Assembly (NCBI GenBank): GCA_916700875.1
Contig: CAKAKS010000184.1
Span: 62,001 to 126,000 of the forward strand
Length of the DNA: 64,000 nt
Origin: Sebastes aleutianus
Lineage: Eukaryota; Chordata; Actinopteri; Perciformes; Sebastidae
Direction: 5' to 3'
This document shows, in pieces, positions 46,547 through 59,839 of the stretch; within the stretch, counting starts at the first letter, position 1, and every line of letters begins with the position of its first letter. Both the position numbers and the translations under genes were made by a program. The notes beneath the pieces were generated by a model, which was not told the origin of the DNA, ran no database searches, and saw only the letters and a program-made list of their open reading frames with translations.

Positions 46547-46582
<36 letters not shown>

Positions 46583-46634
46583 TATAATAATAATAATTAT
46601 AGCAATAATAATAATAGCAATAGCAATAATAATA
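46513..46634. repeat. (ATA)n microsatellite, interrupted
   Basis: Imperfect AAT/ATA trinucleotide repeats cover about 120 bp. The asparagine-rich frame across it is an artefact. Confidence 0.9.
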
Positions 46635-46639
46635 AACCC

Positions 46640-47345
46640 AGTGGCACAACCAACAGGCAAGTAAAACAAAACTCACCTCTCCGAGGCCTAACCGTTTTGG
46701 GGGTCACACGTAGGGTGAAAATGTATCTCATGCCATGTTGCTGTCGCTGCCAATCACAGCCAAATATTTCAGGCGTCATACCATCACATTTGGCTACGCT
46801 GCAGAGAGATGATTCAGACAAGAGTTAGTGGGAACTGACATACCTTGTTGACCCAATTATTACTCACTTCTCTGTTGCCACACTCGATCACCGTCAAAGA
46901 CAACAGGCTGGAGTCTGCCAGCGTCATCAGGTGATGGAGAGATGAACACCGGCTGGCTCTGTGAAGTTGACTATCAAGGAATGTGTCATGAACTGGACGA
47001 TCAGCAAATGGCTGCCAAATGTTTGCATCGGTCTCTGTGGTGGTGAGGGATTTCTGCCAGTATATCCTGCTTTGAATTTCAGCTGATGAGAGGTGGATTA
47101 CTTTTGACAGGCTTTGGCCAAACTTAATTACTTTGCCTTGTTCTATTGTTTGGATTTAATAAGGATAGACTAGGAAGTGGTGATAGTAGAGGTGATCATT
47201 AGTGTTTAGTCTGATTGAATCTGAAAGTAGTAGCACTTAGAAAGAGGAACTTTGTCAGCAAAATTACTTTACTTTTTTCCTTGGAAGAGGCACTGATGAT
47301 GTGTCCTTATCAGAAAGAAGTTGACCTTCTTAAAAGCACACATAA
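46640..47345. other. Unique sequence, nothing recognised
   Basis: Moderately GC-rich between 46640 and 47060, possibly regulatory. No splice-bounded ORF. Confidence 0.4.
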
Positions 47346-47347
47346 AC

Positions 47348-48040
47348 TAGGGCTGGGATGATACACCTATCTCCCAATTCAATACTATCACGATAATTGT
47401 GTGCCAATTGCATATGTATTGCGATTTTTAAGTATTGCGATTCAATATTACGATTAATTGGGATTTTTGTTAACATTTTTAACACTAGACCATGGGAAAA
47501 AGTTGAATCATACACTTCTAGAGACTTTTACTTTGGAAAATATCTAAACTGATAAGGTGAAATGTTTAATTTAAGCATGTATGTAGCCAGAGATGTCCTG
47601 GCTACATATTTGTGAGGGAAATGTACTAATAAATAATGGCTGATTATCAGGCATTATTTATTAATACATTTCCATCACAAATTTGTGGTATTTTCTTTTA
47701 ATTTATGGATTCATGGGGGACATGTAATGTTTTAATCTACAGGTAAATATAATCCATCAATCTTATTTCTATGTATGTATTTTGTATATACAGTTCCTTA
47801 TGTTCTGGCGTCAGCCGATTTGACCATGGAGATGCGAGTGATGGCTGGCTTGACCGCACGTTACCGCGATACGATAACGTTTCCCGTCCATGATAGAGTT
47901 AGCATGCAGCTTTAGCCATGATGTAACTGCGATAACTTCCTTCTACCTCCGTATAGACTCGAAAGAAGCAAATATATGGATTCTGGCATTTAACAAAATC
48001 AAGATACATAGGTGAATTGATTTTTTTCCCCCACACCTAA
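47348..48040. mobile_element. hAT-like element
   Basis: TAGGGCTGGGATGATACACC opens the element and TTTCCCCCACACCTAA closes it, after AATCAAGATACATAGGTGAA. TATTGCGATTTTTAAGTATTG-type subterminal repeats resemble other TAGGGSTG elements. No target duplication is readable. Confidence 0.55.
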
Positions 48041-48044
48041 CCAA

Positions 48045-49485
48045 CATATACTGTTTATTTACCAGGCTTTCCTTATGATTTTTGGGTTCACATACATACA
48101 AATTGGCCTCCTAGGCCATACATATGTTATCTGTCAGTGCGAGACATTCTACTACTAGGACATTCAGTGTGAGACCTAAAATGCCATTCATTGGTGTGGA
48201 GAAATCTGCTGCACCCAAAGCAGTGATTTAGCACAGTGGAATTCACTAAATCGCTCTATCCTGTGAGAGTTTCCTGTTTTAGCCCTGGAGCTGGGCCCTC
48301 TGCTGGATTAAAGATCAGATGAGACATTTGTCATCTGACCACTTTAGCAGTCATCTTGCCTTTGGGTTTCATAAAGAACAAAAAATGTTAGCTATGTTTT
48401 TTTTTCCATTCGCAAAGCATATTTGAAGGAAGATGCTTCCTAAGGCCATTTTTTGAGCTACATTAAACACTGTCTTTTGCATGATGTCAAAGACCTTGGC
48501 CAAGCATTGTACAGAAATGATGCTGGCAAAGGTAGCAGATCGCTACTCAGGATATAGGCTCGTTTGGTGTACTTTCTTTGTGATTAGTTGTTGTATTATT
48601 AAATGGTAAAAAGCAAGAAAAAGAAAATACAAGCTTGATGCCTTCCCAGATGAATTTAGAATTGAGTCTTTCCTTTCCAGGCTCAGTTTGGTTAGAGTTT
48701 AGAGTAAGGTCTTTGGCAATGAGAGTGGGCTGTCTAAGCAGCTCCGTACACTCCCCTCAAACAGCCAGCCAGTCAATATTTTTCATATCCATCTCCCTTC
48801 TATCTGATGAAGGGTCACTGATGTTTCAAGCATTCAAATATCCTTGGAGGATGCCTCGCGGCTCCCCGTGTCACGTGGAAAGTTCTCAATTTCTCTGTGG
48901 TATTGATGCCTTTTCTCAATGGGCTCCGTAGTGCTCAGGGGGGAAACAGACTACAAAGACATGCAAACACAAAAATTACTGACCTAGGACCCCGTTTAAA
49001 GTTTATGAAACGCTTCCAGTGCCCCTTGGTCAGCTTGTGCCATGACCACACAATATGAGTGGTTTATTTCACTACAAAGGGTGTTAGAGAAAGGTTTTAA
49101 TCATGCTTTATTTATTTATTTATTTATTTATTTTTCACAACCGTGGTCTTGTCTTTGGCTCCCAAATTCTGCTCTAAATGAAACAACTATTTATATGTAA
49201 TGGAGTTATGAACCTTTTAAATTAATGGATTAATTAAAGCAATACCATTAAAGACTATTTTTTTCTTACTTGCAGAAGAGCAGAAAAAATATTAAACAAA
49301 GATGAAGAAATAGCTTTAATACGCCTGCCTTTTCAAAGTGCACACTGGAAAGGTTAAAACGAGGCCCACTTAGAAATAATGTTGTTAAGCTACTGAGAAG
49401 GTGGGTAAACATTTAAATCATTTTGATGTACTGACAGAAATAGCCTTTTGTATGAATTATTTAGAGATACTGACTTGATTGAAAT
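48045..49485. other. Unique sequence with a (TTTA)n run
   Basis: A (TTTA)n microsatellite lies at about 49106-49133. The remaining sequence shows no supported exon. A 98-codon frame at 48635 has no domain. Confidence 0.45.
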
Positions 49486-49489
49486 AGTA

Positions 49490-50215
49490 AGGTTGCACTT
49501 ACCCAACTTTTCCAGTCCCGATACTGAAACAGATACAGTACCTGGGTTTTGGGTATCGGCCGACACCGAGTACCGATCCGATACCAGTGTTTAATTAATA
49601 AGTTGTATGCCTCACTGTGTGGAAGTGACTGGGATCATTCTTTTATGTGTAAGGCAACATCAGGCTTTCCTAACTTTGTAAAACCTCTCACTCGTCTGAT
49701 CACTGTTTGTCTCCCATGAGTGTCACCGAGGGTGGAGGCGGAGCTTTGCCGGAGTAGATGCTGAGTATTGTAGTGACAGGGACGGCCCACATTTCCCATC
49801 ATGCCTGCCTAGTCCCGAGTGCTGGACGAAATAGTTTAAGTTTACTATTTTATGTTCCAAAATGCAAATGTTACTTTTGTTAGTGTTTGTAATGTAATGC
49901 ATCTGTTCAGAACATGGTGGCTTAGGGTGGTAATATACGATACGATCGTACGAATAAAATAAAAAATTAAATAAAAAATAAACTAAAATAATAATCATTT
50001 TCGATCCTGCTTTTGATTTCGATGGTCGAAATCGGTAGGTAATTTTGATCGATTTTCCATTTAGAATCAAAATTGTTACACCCCTAGTTTTCACTCAATA
50101 CTGAAAACTGAGAGCACAAAGCGCAGCTGGTACCCGTGTAGCGATACTGTGGAAAATGAGTATTGAAACCTTCTCAAATCTTCAGTATGGATATTTACTA
50201 TATCTATACTTCGAT
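49490..50215. mobile_element. Decayed and nested hAT-like elements
   Basis: GTATCGGCCGACACCGAGTA and CGATCCGATACCAG mark one element. A second, starting TTAGGGTGGTAATATACGAT at 49922 and ending AATTGTTACACCCCTA near 50086, is inserted in it. Confidence 0.5.
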
Positions 50216-50219
50216 ATTT

Positions 50220-51238
50220 TTGACAACACTAGTATTATATATGAACTGTGTCTGTAGGTCACTGCATGTTGAGGAATAAGCTGCTGTTTGTTGCCATCTA
50301 AACAAAGCCACCAAATCCATGTTGGCATATTGTGAACTGTGCTGGAAATCTGGCTCTCAAGCAGCATCCTCTTTTTTTTTTTTTTTATTGGAGATCACTC
50401 TCCAATCGTCCCCTCTCTTTCTCTTTTGATTATCCACACGCAAAAATACAAATCCCTCAGGATACAAATTCACTTTCACAGAATAATTACAAGATGCTAT
50501 ATGCCACTGTAAACACCACATCAGTGACAGTGACAGTATGCATTTGTCACGAGATGAGACAAAAGCAGAATGAATTCATGAACAGAATGAGGGAGGAAGG
50601 GAGAAGGATTTTTTTGTGTGTGTTGCTTGCTGACTGTGCTATGGGCGTTTGTTCCAACCTCATCACAAATGAGCGTTAATGTTTCACACGGGATTTGCTG
50701 CAGAAGAGAGCAAATTTGTATGAGAGCATCTTGTTTTGACTGTCTGTTTTGCCCTCCTCCTTTTCATTGTGAAAAGCCAGGGACATTTCACTGCCTCTTC
50801 TGCACTTTCTTTTTCTTTCACATTCTTTCTTTTCTTGTGACGTTGCGAGTTGATCCAGGACTAGGGCCAGCGGAGGCATTTCTAAAGGGATCAGTATCAG
50901 TTTTGTAAAGCCAGATTCGTTATGTATTGTAACCCATTGCACTTTGGGTTTACCAGCTGTTAACATCGCCTCAGTGCGCTCCATTGCTGCCATGGAAAAT
51001 ATATGTAACCCACAATGCTGTGAGCTACTGAACTGCTAAACTGTGCAAGCAGTTTCAATTAATGATATTCACGTTGTCATTGTGCGTCCACCAGAGAGAG
51101 CAGAGCTACAAAGGGTTGAGTTTCCAATTTTCAGATGTGCCATGGATGTAATGCTTTTAGTTGGAAGCTGCATCAGAACATCATGTTTTGTTCATGCATC
51201 CAAATCTTGTCTGTCAGAAATCCTCCATATTTTCCACA
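50220..51238. other. Unique sequence, nothing recognised
   Basis: A T-run lies at about 50371-50387. No supported exon. Confidence 0.45.
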
Positions 51239-51246
51239 GTTCCACA

Positions 51247-51594
51247 TAGAGCTGCAACGATTAATCGATTAGTTGTCAACTATTAATCGCCAACTATTTT
51301 GATAATCAATCAATCGAGTATTTTTTTAAGTAAAAAGGTCACATTTTTTCTAATTCCAGCTTATTAAATGTGAATATATTCTGGTTTCTTTACTCCTCTA
51401 TGACAGTAAACTGAATATCTTTGAGTTGTGGACAAAACAAGACATTTGAGGACGTCATCTTGGGCTTTGAGAAACACTGATCGACATTTTTTTTACCATT
51501 TTCTGACATTTTAAAACCAAACAACTAATTGATTAATGGAGAAAATAATCGAGAGATTAATCAACAATGAAAATAAGCATTAGTTGCAGTCCTA
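51247..51594. mobile_element. hAT-like MITE with perfect 8-bp target duplication
   Basis: GTTCCACA occurs at 51239-51246 and 51595-51602. The ends are TAGAGCTGCAACGATTAATC and GTTGCAGTCCTA. It is the same family as 32161-32494, inverted. Confidence 0.9.
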
Positions 51595-51602
51595 GTTCCA
51601 CA

Positions 51603-53450
51603 CAAACACTCCTCTCCATGAATATTATACACAATATTATGAGACAATGCAAAATATCATAGGAAATTGTGTTTTTTCTAAATGCGATGTAGAAATGATG
51701 CGTTTAACAGCTAAATACTATTAAATGTGTCATCCTGCATGCACTGTGCAGCTGTGTTATGAAGAAAAATCTATATATCAGATTGGTCTTGGTATAGATG
51801 AATACCGCTTAAACGAATTGAATCACATGCAAAAAAAACCAACTTCATTTTGTAATCCATATTCTTTTTGTTTTCCCGCTGCCTCCTCGTTTGGGTGCGG
51901 GGGACATCTCTCTCCCCCTCCTCAGCCTGTGTTTGTACCGTGACTCACAGCTGTCTCTCATGGTCTCCCTGGTCTCTTGGTTCGGCCGGGGGCTTTGAGG
52001 TTGTGGTCAAGGCCTGGGGGCATGAAAAGGAGTCATAATGAGAATCTCCCCTCAACTCCTGCTGCCTAACCTGCCCTCCAGCCCCTTTGTCTCACTCCCT
52101 TTTCACCGCCATGCCACCCATCTCTTCTCCTCTTCCTGTATTGCTGCCTCTCGTCTTAGACACTTCTCCTTGATTACCACCCCCCTCCCTCTTCTCTATA
52201 TAGTTTCCTTACTACTTCTTCCCACCCCTCAACCTCCGTGACTCTCAATCTGTCCCCCATTCTTGCCTCCTGGGGGTCCCCTCCACACAGGGCCTCCCCT
52301 CAGCCTCCTCCTCCCTGCCCAGCCTGGCCCACAGTCAATGGGAGGCAGGCAGCCTGACTCCCTCAGAGCAGCAGGAAGCTGCAGCAGCAGGGGTTAGGCC
52401 TGTATGGCGCTGCCGGCTGGCTCTGTCAGAAGTCCTGCCAAGCCAAGGATGAGAGACCTTTGCCAGTGCGGTATTGGGGCACCGAATAAAAATATTTTAC
52501 AGATGTCTGAAGTCAGGCATCAGGAGTCAGCAGCGGCTTACTCAGGCCTAGAGCAGAGGTGTCTTTTAAGTGCAAACGATGTGCATGCTAATGTATTTGT
52601 GTGTAGGATTTACGATAAAGAAAATTAACTTTAATGGATTAGAGAGGGCTTAATAAAGTGGTCCTCAGGAGTCTGGGCATTTCAGGAAGTGGGTGTGTGT
52701 GGTAGGAGGAGGGAGGCAGGCTGGTCTCTTTCTGGATTGGCTGGAGGAAAACTGATTGATTTGGTGGGGTTGTGTTTTGAAGAGGGGGGGGGAATCCAAT
52801 GATGCTGTGAATGCCTGGCTGGGTTCCCAACCAGTTCTGGCTTGACAGTTTAACAGTGAATATTTAACATTGCGCCACTCTGCGGGGCTCGGCTGTAAAC
52901 AGCAGTCAGCACGCAGCATAGCAGCAAAAGCCTGCGTGACACTGGGCCTTGGTTGTGAAGCCCACCTAAAAACAAACGCACGAGCAGGAAGCACATCTTG
53001 AAGTTGTGATTTTAGAAAAAGGCAGATGGCATGGGCTGGTGGTGTCACACTGTAAAAAAAACACCAGGATCGCCTGATGAAAGCAGCTCCCGCTTGCTTT
53101 GAACAGCAAGTCTGTCATGGTTGGTGTCTGCTGTGTGGCTCCGGGTCAAACTGTGATACGCAACTCCTGGAATTTGCGCTTTTTAAGTTTTTCATGTTCA
53201 AATCGTCTGAGGGGGAAAAACAGAGGGGGGGAAAAAACAGGAAGTTTCATTAATATTAATATTCTAATATGTGAAGGAGGGAGGGAAGACCTATCTGGTT
53301 TATCTGCTTTCAACCCCTGTTGTGGAGCGTTTCTCTCTCTCTTTCTGTTTCTCTTGCTCTCGTTCTTCCCTTCTGTCTTTCCCTGCAATTTCAGTATAAC
53401 TGCTGTTTTTCTGTTCTAATATACCTATACCTACACTCAATATTTCTACA
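51603..53450. other. Unique sequence, pyrimidine-rich in the middle
   Basis: C/T-rich sequence spans about 51890-52320. No supported exon. ORFs on both strands lack domains. Confidence 0.45.
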
Positions 53451-53454
53451 TGAT

Positions 53455-54165
53455 ACTTAGGGTTAAAATATCTAGAAATAATGTAAGATTTTTGGTTTGA
53501 ATTCGGGATCACGATACCATAAATTTAGTAGTTGATACCAATACTGGTGAAATGCCACGATTCTCGATACAAATTCGATACCACGGTAAAAAGACAATAA
53601 ATTAAAACAATAAATACCATGTACTTCAACATCCACTCCTTTATTACCGTTTGCATACTGTTTTTTGTTGGAAGTCACACAGGTCATAACTCCCTCTCTA
53701 TTATCTCTCGCCAAAAACTACATTTTACAAGATTACATTTGAACACATCACGTTGAAATTTACCTTCGCCAAGTACTCATTGGTCTGAACACATCATAAT
53801 GTAAATCAATGGCAACTCCTGTGTTGAAATCGGCAGGAAGAGAGCTCGTTAATGTTAGTGGTTAGCAGCCGGTAAGTAGCACATTCCTGCACGGAGCTAA
53901 CAGCTAACGTTAACTAGCACTCGCCCTGATGATTTCAACATGGCAGATGTAGCATTATCAGGGAAAAAATAAGGTAAGTTCCCTGGACATGACGATAGTG
54001 AGTTTACTGCGTACCAAACACATTTTCATCCTCGTGACGACGGGATGCCATTAGTCTCGAGCCCCCCCCCCCCCCGGTAGAAAAACGAGTACTGTCACGT
54101 TTTCAGAATTTTGGCATCGACTTGGTACTGAAGTTTCAGTTCTTGTGAAATCCCTGTTTTGCCAG
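53455..54165. mobile_element. Degenerate hAT-like element
   Basis: GATCACGATACCATAAATTT, CGATACAAATTCGATACCAC and GGCATCGACTTGGTACTGAA are typical of elements with ATACCGATA-type ends. A 14-base C run lies at about 54063-54076. The boundaries are uncertain. Confidence 0.4.
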
Positions 54166-54169
54166 TTTA

Positions 54170-57100
54170 TCCAAGTGCTTCCCTGAAATCAATAGTGGTG
54201 ACACCTTTAAAAATACATTGTGTCAAGCATAGCTGGAGCTTGAATTATATTCCCTTTTGGCCAATAGCAACACTTGAGTTGAATTCAACTTTAGGATGTG
54301 TGGGGACATAAAGTTCAGGTTTTAATAATGAAACAATGACCCTCAATGGACCAAACCCTTCGAGGCCTTTGTATTGTTTTGGATGAATTTCGAGTATTTA
54401 GGTTCTAAAATGGCATAAAAGAAAACGCAAGGCTCTTAACATGCAAACTGCTGCCCTGAATTTTTTATTGAATGCAGTAGTTTGTGTGATTGCTCTAAAA
54501 TATTGTTCCTCTGTGAACAGTTTAAAGGAGGAGGTTCTCATTGCTTGTGCTGTTTCTGATGACAGAATGAAGACGTGGCAAGAGTGATGAAGTGATGGTG
54601 AAGTTTAAGCAGAGTTGTGTGATTGTAGAGGGACCGACGGGAGAGAAGAAAGAAAATAATTGGTTGTGTGATGGTGAGAGCAGGGTGGGATGGATCTGAT
54701 GACAGGATTAAGAGAGTGGTTACGACTGTGTTTGATATTATGAGCTGGATGAAAGTGGCTGTTTACAGGATTAACTGCTCTTCTGGATATTTGTGAATGA
54801 TCATTTGGATACAGCGTAATTTGTGGTTGTGAACAAGTGTTTCTGTTTTGGTTGTTAGCCAGGGATTCTCATTATTTGCTCCATGTCTCTGAATTAATAT
54901 TGCGTCCAATGGGATTTGAGTTCAAAATACAACAAATACAGTGTTTGAAGATGAGTTGGAGACATTTGGATTCAGCTGCGGCCCCGTTGAGCTCCACTCT
55001 GCCCTGATATGTAGAAATGAGGCTGATTTGTGGCGTTTTACAGATGTTGGATGAATGCAGGGCAGAGTCCAGCTTCTGTGTGAGGGATGGTGGAACAGGT
55101 CTGACATCTCTCCTGAACTGAAAAGGGAAATCCCTGCAGGCTCTGAGCAGAGAGGAGGGATAAGGGAGGAGGGCGAGAACGGAGAGAGGTGCGACCCCTT
55201 AGGGGTAACGTTATTCTCCGATCGTCAGCTTCTTACACATACACTCGCACACATACCGGGATGCTCTATCGGTGTGCCGGGTGATGCACTCATGCAAAGA
55301 AGGATGAGTGCCTGAGGAATAAAAAAAAAAAGCATTCTTGTGTGTGCATTTGTGTGTCTGCCTATGCATGTGTTGTGCTCACATGCAAGTTTTTCTATAA
55401 TAATTTGGGTCCAAATGTACATTTTGTTTGGCTTCCACTCTTGGCCGATCCAGAGCTATTTGAAGTGAGTGAAACGGTAGAATGAGCCTCATTTCTCACT
55501 TCACTGCTGTGCACAGAAAATAAAATATATCTTTCTTTTCCCCACAATATTGATGTGTAATAGAGAAGTGAAGAAATAGAAGCCAGCAGATTTTGTTTTT
55601 TCAAGTACCCATTCCAAAAATGTTGACTGGCTTTTTATATAGTCGCATTACTCCTGATTTATTTTCAGTCCCAAGTTTTTCCTCAAAGGTACACCTCCTC
55701 TTCAAGACAGAGCCATATGTCTAGAAATGAACAATGCACGCCTGCCTGCGCCCCTGTTATTAATCATCACAGTTTCTATTTTTCAAATCCCAAATTCAAA
55801 AACCTACCTTGAGCTGTTAATTTGGCTTTGCTTTGTAGATTTACATATGTGGTCAAATTATTTCTGTGTGATGTCATGTGATCCTGAGCCAGGATAAATT
55901 GTGCTACTGGAATCAACTGAAGCAGTTGCGTTATTGTCGGTTTCATAGTCAGGAGTCATCCTCCTTGGCAGTGTGACAGCGACATGGGTGTACACACAGT
56001 CATATGCAGCAGCAGTACTGTATGTGACCTGTGATTGAGTAGCAGTGCTCTGTATCTGGTTAGGAGATTGTGTGTGTGTGTGCGGCAGCCAGTGGGGCCC
56101 ACCACAGAAGCCACAGCAGGCTGAAACCGAACCAGAGCCAAGCTTGATTTTTGTGGAGCCACATTCCCATGGGCCCACTATTAGTATGCATTCAGTATAT
56201 GCATTCATTTCTGTGTATATGTGTATTACATTAATGTGTGGACTCACACTTTGAGTTTTGGTATCTTTAACACTCCTCATTGGTTGAGCTGAGGTTTTTT
56301 AGGTTCATTGTATTGGATGTTTCCATTAGTGACCGTGGAGATGCTGAAGGGTTGTGGTCCTCTCCCCCGTCCCCCCGTCCCCCACAGAGTAGGATATGAG
56401 AAGCGGCTCGGGCCCAGAAAAGCCCCAACACGAGCCCTCAGCCCTCACGTTAGCACTCAACTATGTAACGAGACATGCCTGGGAACTGCTCCTCTCACAT
56501 TACTAATGACTTGGACATCTTGCTCTTGTCATTTCCTCTTAGACAAACTTCGATGCTGACGCAGGGTAACTGCTTCAAACTATCCAGGGAGAAAGGGGGG
56601 AAAAACCTGCTTGAAGGGAGTATGAGAGACTGCTGCTGGTTTTGTATGAGGGGAAAATAGACTGCATTCACCAGATGTTTTTTTTTTTAATGGTTGTTTC
56701 ATAGATGAGAAACTCAAATGACAGGCTTCATCATCTCTAAACAACACAGAGATGGGTCAGCAGTTGCTGCTTTATCGTTTCTGTCCTAGAACCCAGTCAG
56801 AGCCAGAACTGCATGCTGGGTAGAAGACACTAATGCTGGTTTGGAATAAAAAACGGATTAAAAGGGTGTTTGGTGTTGTAGCTTTTTAATCTTCCTGTTA
56901 TACACCTATTATACTTTAATTTCTTGTGTAAACAACAAATGCCACATAAGTCTTCTTTAGTCTTTTACCACATCACATACACATTTCTGTTCAGTTCACA
57001 TGGGCCACGTCAAGCTGCCTCCTTCTTTGCAGCTTCCTCTCCTCCTTTATAGATATTAATAGAGGACAAAGAAGGGTAATGTCATTTCAGAATAAACTGC

Positions 57101-57325
57101 ATAGATGATGATGCTCTCATCTGTTAGTATGATCACGAGGTTAGGTTTCAGAAAACACAGCTGTACTGATGAAGACCAGACTCTTGGCGGAAACGCTGTG
57201 TAAAACAATCCTTTATTTAGAACAGAACAAAAAAAGTGAGCGTGGCATTTCCTTATTATATTTTTCATGATATTCCCTCATTTGTCCCTATTTTATGTCC
57301 TTTTTTTTTTTACTGTAAGCCCTCT
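54170..57325. other. Unique sequence, nothing recognised
   Basis: Ordinary intergenic or intronic composition with small GT and T runs. I looked for a NEK7 kinase start exon and found none. Confidence 0.45.
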
Positions 57326-57329
57326 AGCC

Positions 57330-57560
57330 TTGCAGACAAACAGAGCCACAGCCCCGTGGTGCAGAATGTCACATCTGATATCCTGGTGCCAGAGGTGATG
57401 AAGCTAATTTGGTGGTCAGTCAGTGACATGGCTAACAAACAAAGCCCTTATTGGTCCTGGAGCACTGGGAGCTCTGCTCTGCTGTGCAGCGCTCTGTTTT
57501 GCATTGTGAAAGACCGATGAGTTGTTGCCACAGGGCTCTAATGCAACCTAAAGCCTCGGG
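57330..57560. promoter_or_regulatory. Candidate conserved non-coding block
   Basis: Unique, balanced-composition sequence includes GATGAAGCTAATTTGGTGGT, with a TAAT core, and CAAAGCCCTTATTGG. No frame with splice signals encodes a recognisable peptide. Confidence 0.25.
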
Positions 57561-57905
57561 ATGTTCGTCATGCTGCGGTGTGCAAATCTGGGTGTGGATG
57601 TTTGGTTCAAATGTTCACATGAACTCAGAGGTGTGCTCGTAAAAATACCCTAAATAGCTGCTTTAATAACAAAATAATCATAGATATGGGCATTTTTTGT
57701 TCCACTTTTGTTTGGCGGATGTTTGGTAGCTTGCAGTATAAAGGTATTTCAATGTAGTATGAAGTATGATGTAAGGGTTTTCACATTTGAGCGACATGTG
57801 AACTGCCTCAACACCGACTGCACTGCTTTCTACTGAAATAAAAAAGAAAATCAGACCAAAGTTGCAACGATTAGTCGATTGACTATTTTGGTAATGGCTC
57901 AATTT

Positions 57906-58296
57906 TTAAAGGGGACATATAATGAAAAACTCACTTTTTCAGTGCTTGTGTACATTTGCTGCTTAGATCAGAAAATATGTAATTCAACAAGCCATTCAGA
58001 TTTGCCTCCCCTTTCTATGTCACATGCAGCCTCATTAGAATATATCGCCCACAGCTTGAGGACTACCTTTGTAAAGTTGCACCATATTTTTCTTCAAGCC
58101 AATCGGAGCAGACTGGGCTTTTTTTGGGAGGGGAGCTTAAAGAGACAGGAGCTAAAAGAGAGCGTTTCAGAGGTATATTCAGACAGACAGAATGAGAAAA
58201 ATAATGTGTTTTTTGAACATTAAATCATGTAAACATGTTCTAGTAGAAACCCAAAATACAAGCATGAACCTGAAAATGAGCATGATGTCCCCTTAA
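57906..58296. mobile_element. TTAA-bounded MITE nested in a hAT-like element
   Basis: TTAAAGGGGACATATAATGA opens it and GCATGATGTCCCCTTAA closes it. TTAA stands at both ends, 57906-57909 and 58293-58296. No transposase is present. Confidence 0.8.
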
Positions 58297-58500
58297 AGTA
58301 ATTTTTCAAGCAACAGTGTCAAACGTGATGGCTTCATGTTCTCAGTTGTGAGAATTGCTTTTCTTGTTTTGTTGTTATAGTAAATATATATTAATTTTGG
58401 GCTTTGGAAAAAATGAGACGTTTGATGATGTCACGTTGGGCTCTAGGATATTGTGATGGGCGTTTTCACTGTTTTAAGATTTTAAATGGACCTATCGATA

Positions 58501-58990
58501 AGGGCTGTAACGATCCACCGAACTGGATCGATATATCGAATACATTATCAAGGATCCAATATCATCGATGCAAAGTGAAAACAATGACACATATCATCAT
58601 CTTTAACATTATGCCCTTATTTTGAAATTCTTATTTGCACTTAAACATGAGAAATGTGGCACTTTATAGTGAACAACAGGAGGTGTATGTTTATTCTTTT
58701 TATTAAAAAGAATAGATTGTTTTTCTTTTAAATATCCGGAAGATCCCAGTAATAAAATTGTAAAATCATATTATGTATATTTGTTTTTTGTGAGTTGATA
58801 AATATAGTAAATAGTAAATATATCTGATTGTGTTAAATGGGCATATGATATCGTCTAATATCGATCACAGGCACCTGATTTAAATCAAATCATATCTTGG
58901 CAGACTTTGTGATATCAGCAAATATCATATCGTTATCCAAATAATCAGTTTTATATTGTATTGTGATGTTACTTGTGATTTACACCATTA
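58501..58990. mobile_element. Second nested hAT-like element
   Basis: AGGGCTGTAACGATCCACCG marks the left end. The right part contains ATATCATATCGTTATCC and ends near GTGATTTACACCATTAC. It also lies within the 57858-59060 element. Confidence 0.5.
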
Positions 58991-59060
58991 CAATTGATTA
59001 ATTGAGAAAATAACTTGCGGATTCATTTATAAAAAAAACAATCATTAGTTGCAGCGCTAA

Positions 59061-59835
59061 ATCAGACACACTTACTTTTTCATTTTTTCTGTGCTGATGT
59101 GGACATATATGCTAATAGTTAATAGTCTAAAAGATTCTCTCTATAAAGGTACACTTAACTCTATGTGGCACCCTAAAAGTTGTAATTCTGCTCTCAAACC
59201 AGTGCAGCCTGGAGTTGGGACTACATCCACGATTAGTCCCTCGAACATCCTAAAAACTTATGACATCACTTGCAGCTAGATCAGCCAGCCTCAATTATGT
59301 GCTCTTGATTTTTCTTGCACATATTATGCATTCAGTTTCTATTTTAACTGAGGTGTGATGGTGATATGGCATTTTGAAGGGCTGTGAATGTAGCGAGGGT
59401 GTGCAAGCATAGCCCAAACCCCCAGGGTCCCCTCTGCTGAACGCCTGGGGGGGTTCTCTCCTTCACACAGCCTGCTCCTTCGCACACTAAGCTGGTTTCT
59501 GAGGGATCACACAGCTGTCTTAAATGCAGCTCTGGTTTTGCATACTTTGCCCACACGATTTTGTCTTTCCTTACACAGTCAGCAATTTGTCAATATACCT
59601 TGTTTATCCTCAGTGATTGACAGTATGAATTGGTTTCACCTAGGAGAAGGGGGGGTGGTGGGGAAGAAAGAAAGAGGGGTATTGTGGCTGGCGGTCTTTT
59701 TTTGACTGGTACCATGGCTGTCTGTCACTCTTCTTTTATCATTGAAATTGGAGTTTATCTTTTACAAGCCTGAGTGGAATGTTTTTGTTTTTCAAGTGAT
59801 TATTAGCATCCTCCTTGGCTGCCGTCTCCGGCTGA
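59061..59835. other. Unique sequence, nothing recognised
   Basis: No supported exon or transposon. Confidence 0.45.
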
Positions 59836-59839
59836 TGAA

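Larger units (their letters stand above)
57858..59060. mobile_element. hAT-like element split by later insertions
   Basis: The left end is AAAGTTGCAACGATTAGTCG and the right end CATTAGTTGCAGCGCTAA. The flanking octamers ATCAGACC (57850) and ATCAGACA (59061) match at seven of eight bases. The normal interior is interrupted by elements at 57906-58296 and about 58501-58990. Confidence 0.7.

Noticed and set aside
46490..46828. Asparagine-rich ORF
   Set aside because: It is translated (ATA/AAT)n microsatellite.
55019..55125. Possible nek7 coding exon (MLDECRAES frame)
   Set aside because: It has only a superficial likeness to the NEK7 N terminus. The frame soon reaches a stop and no kinase residues follow.
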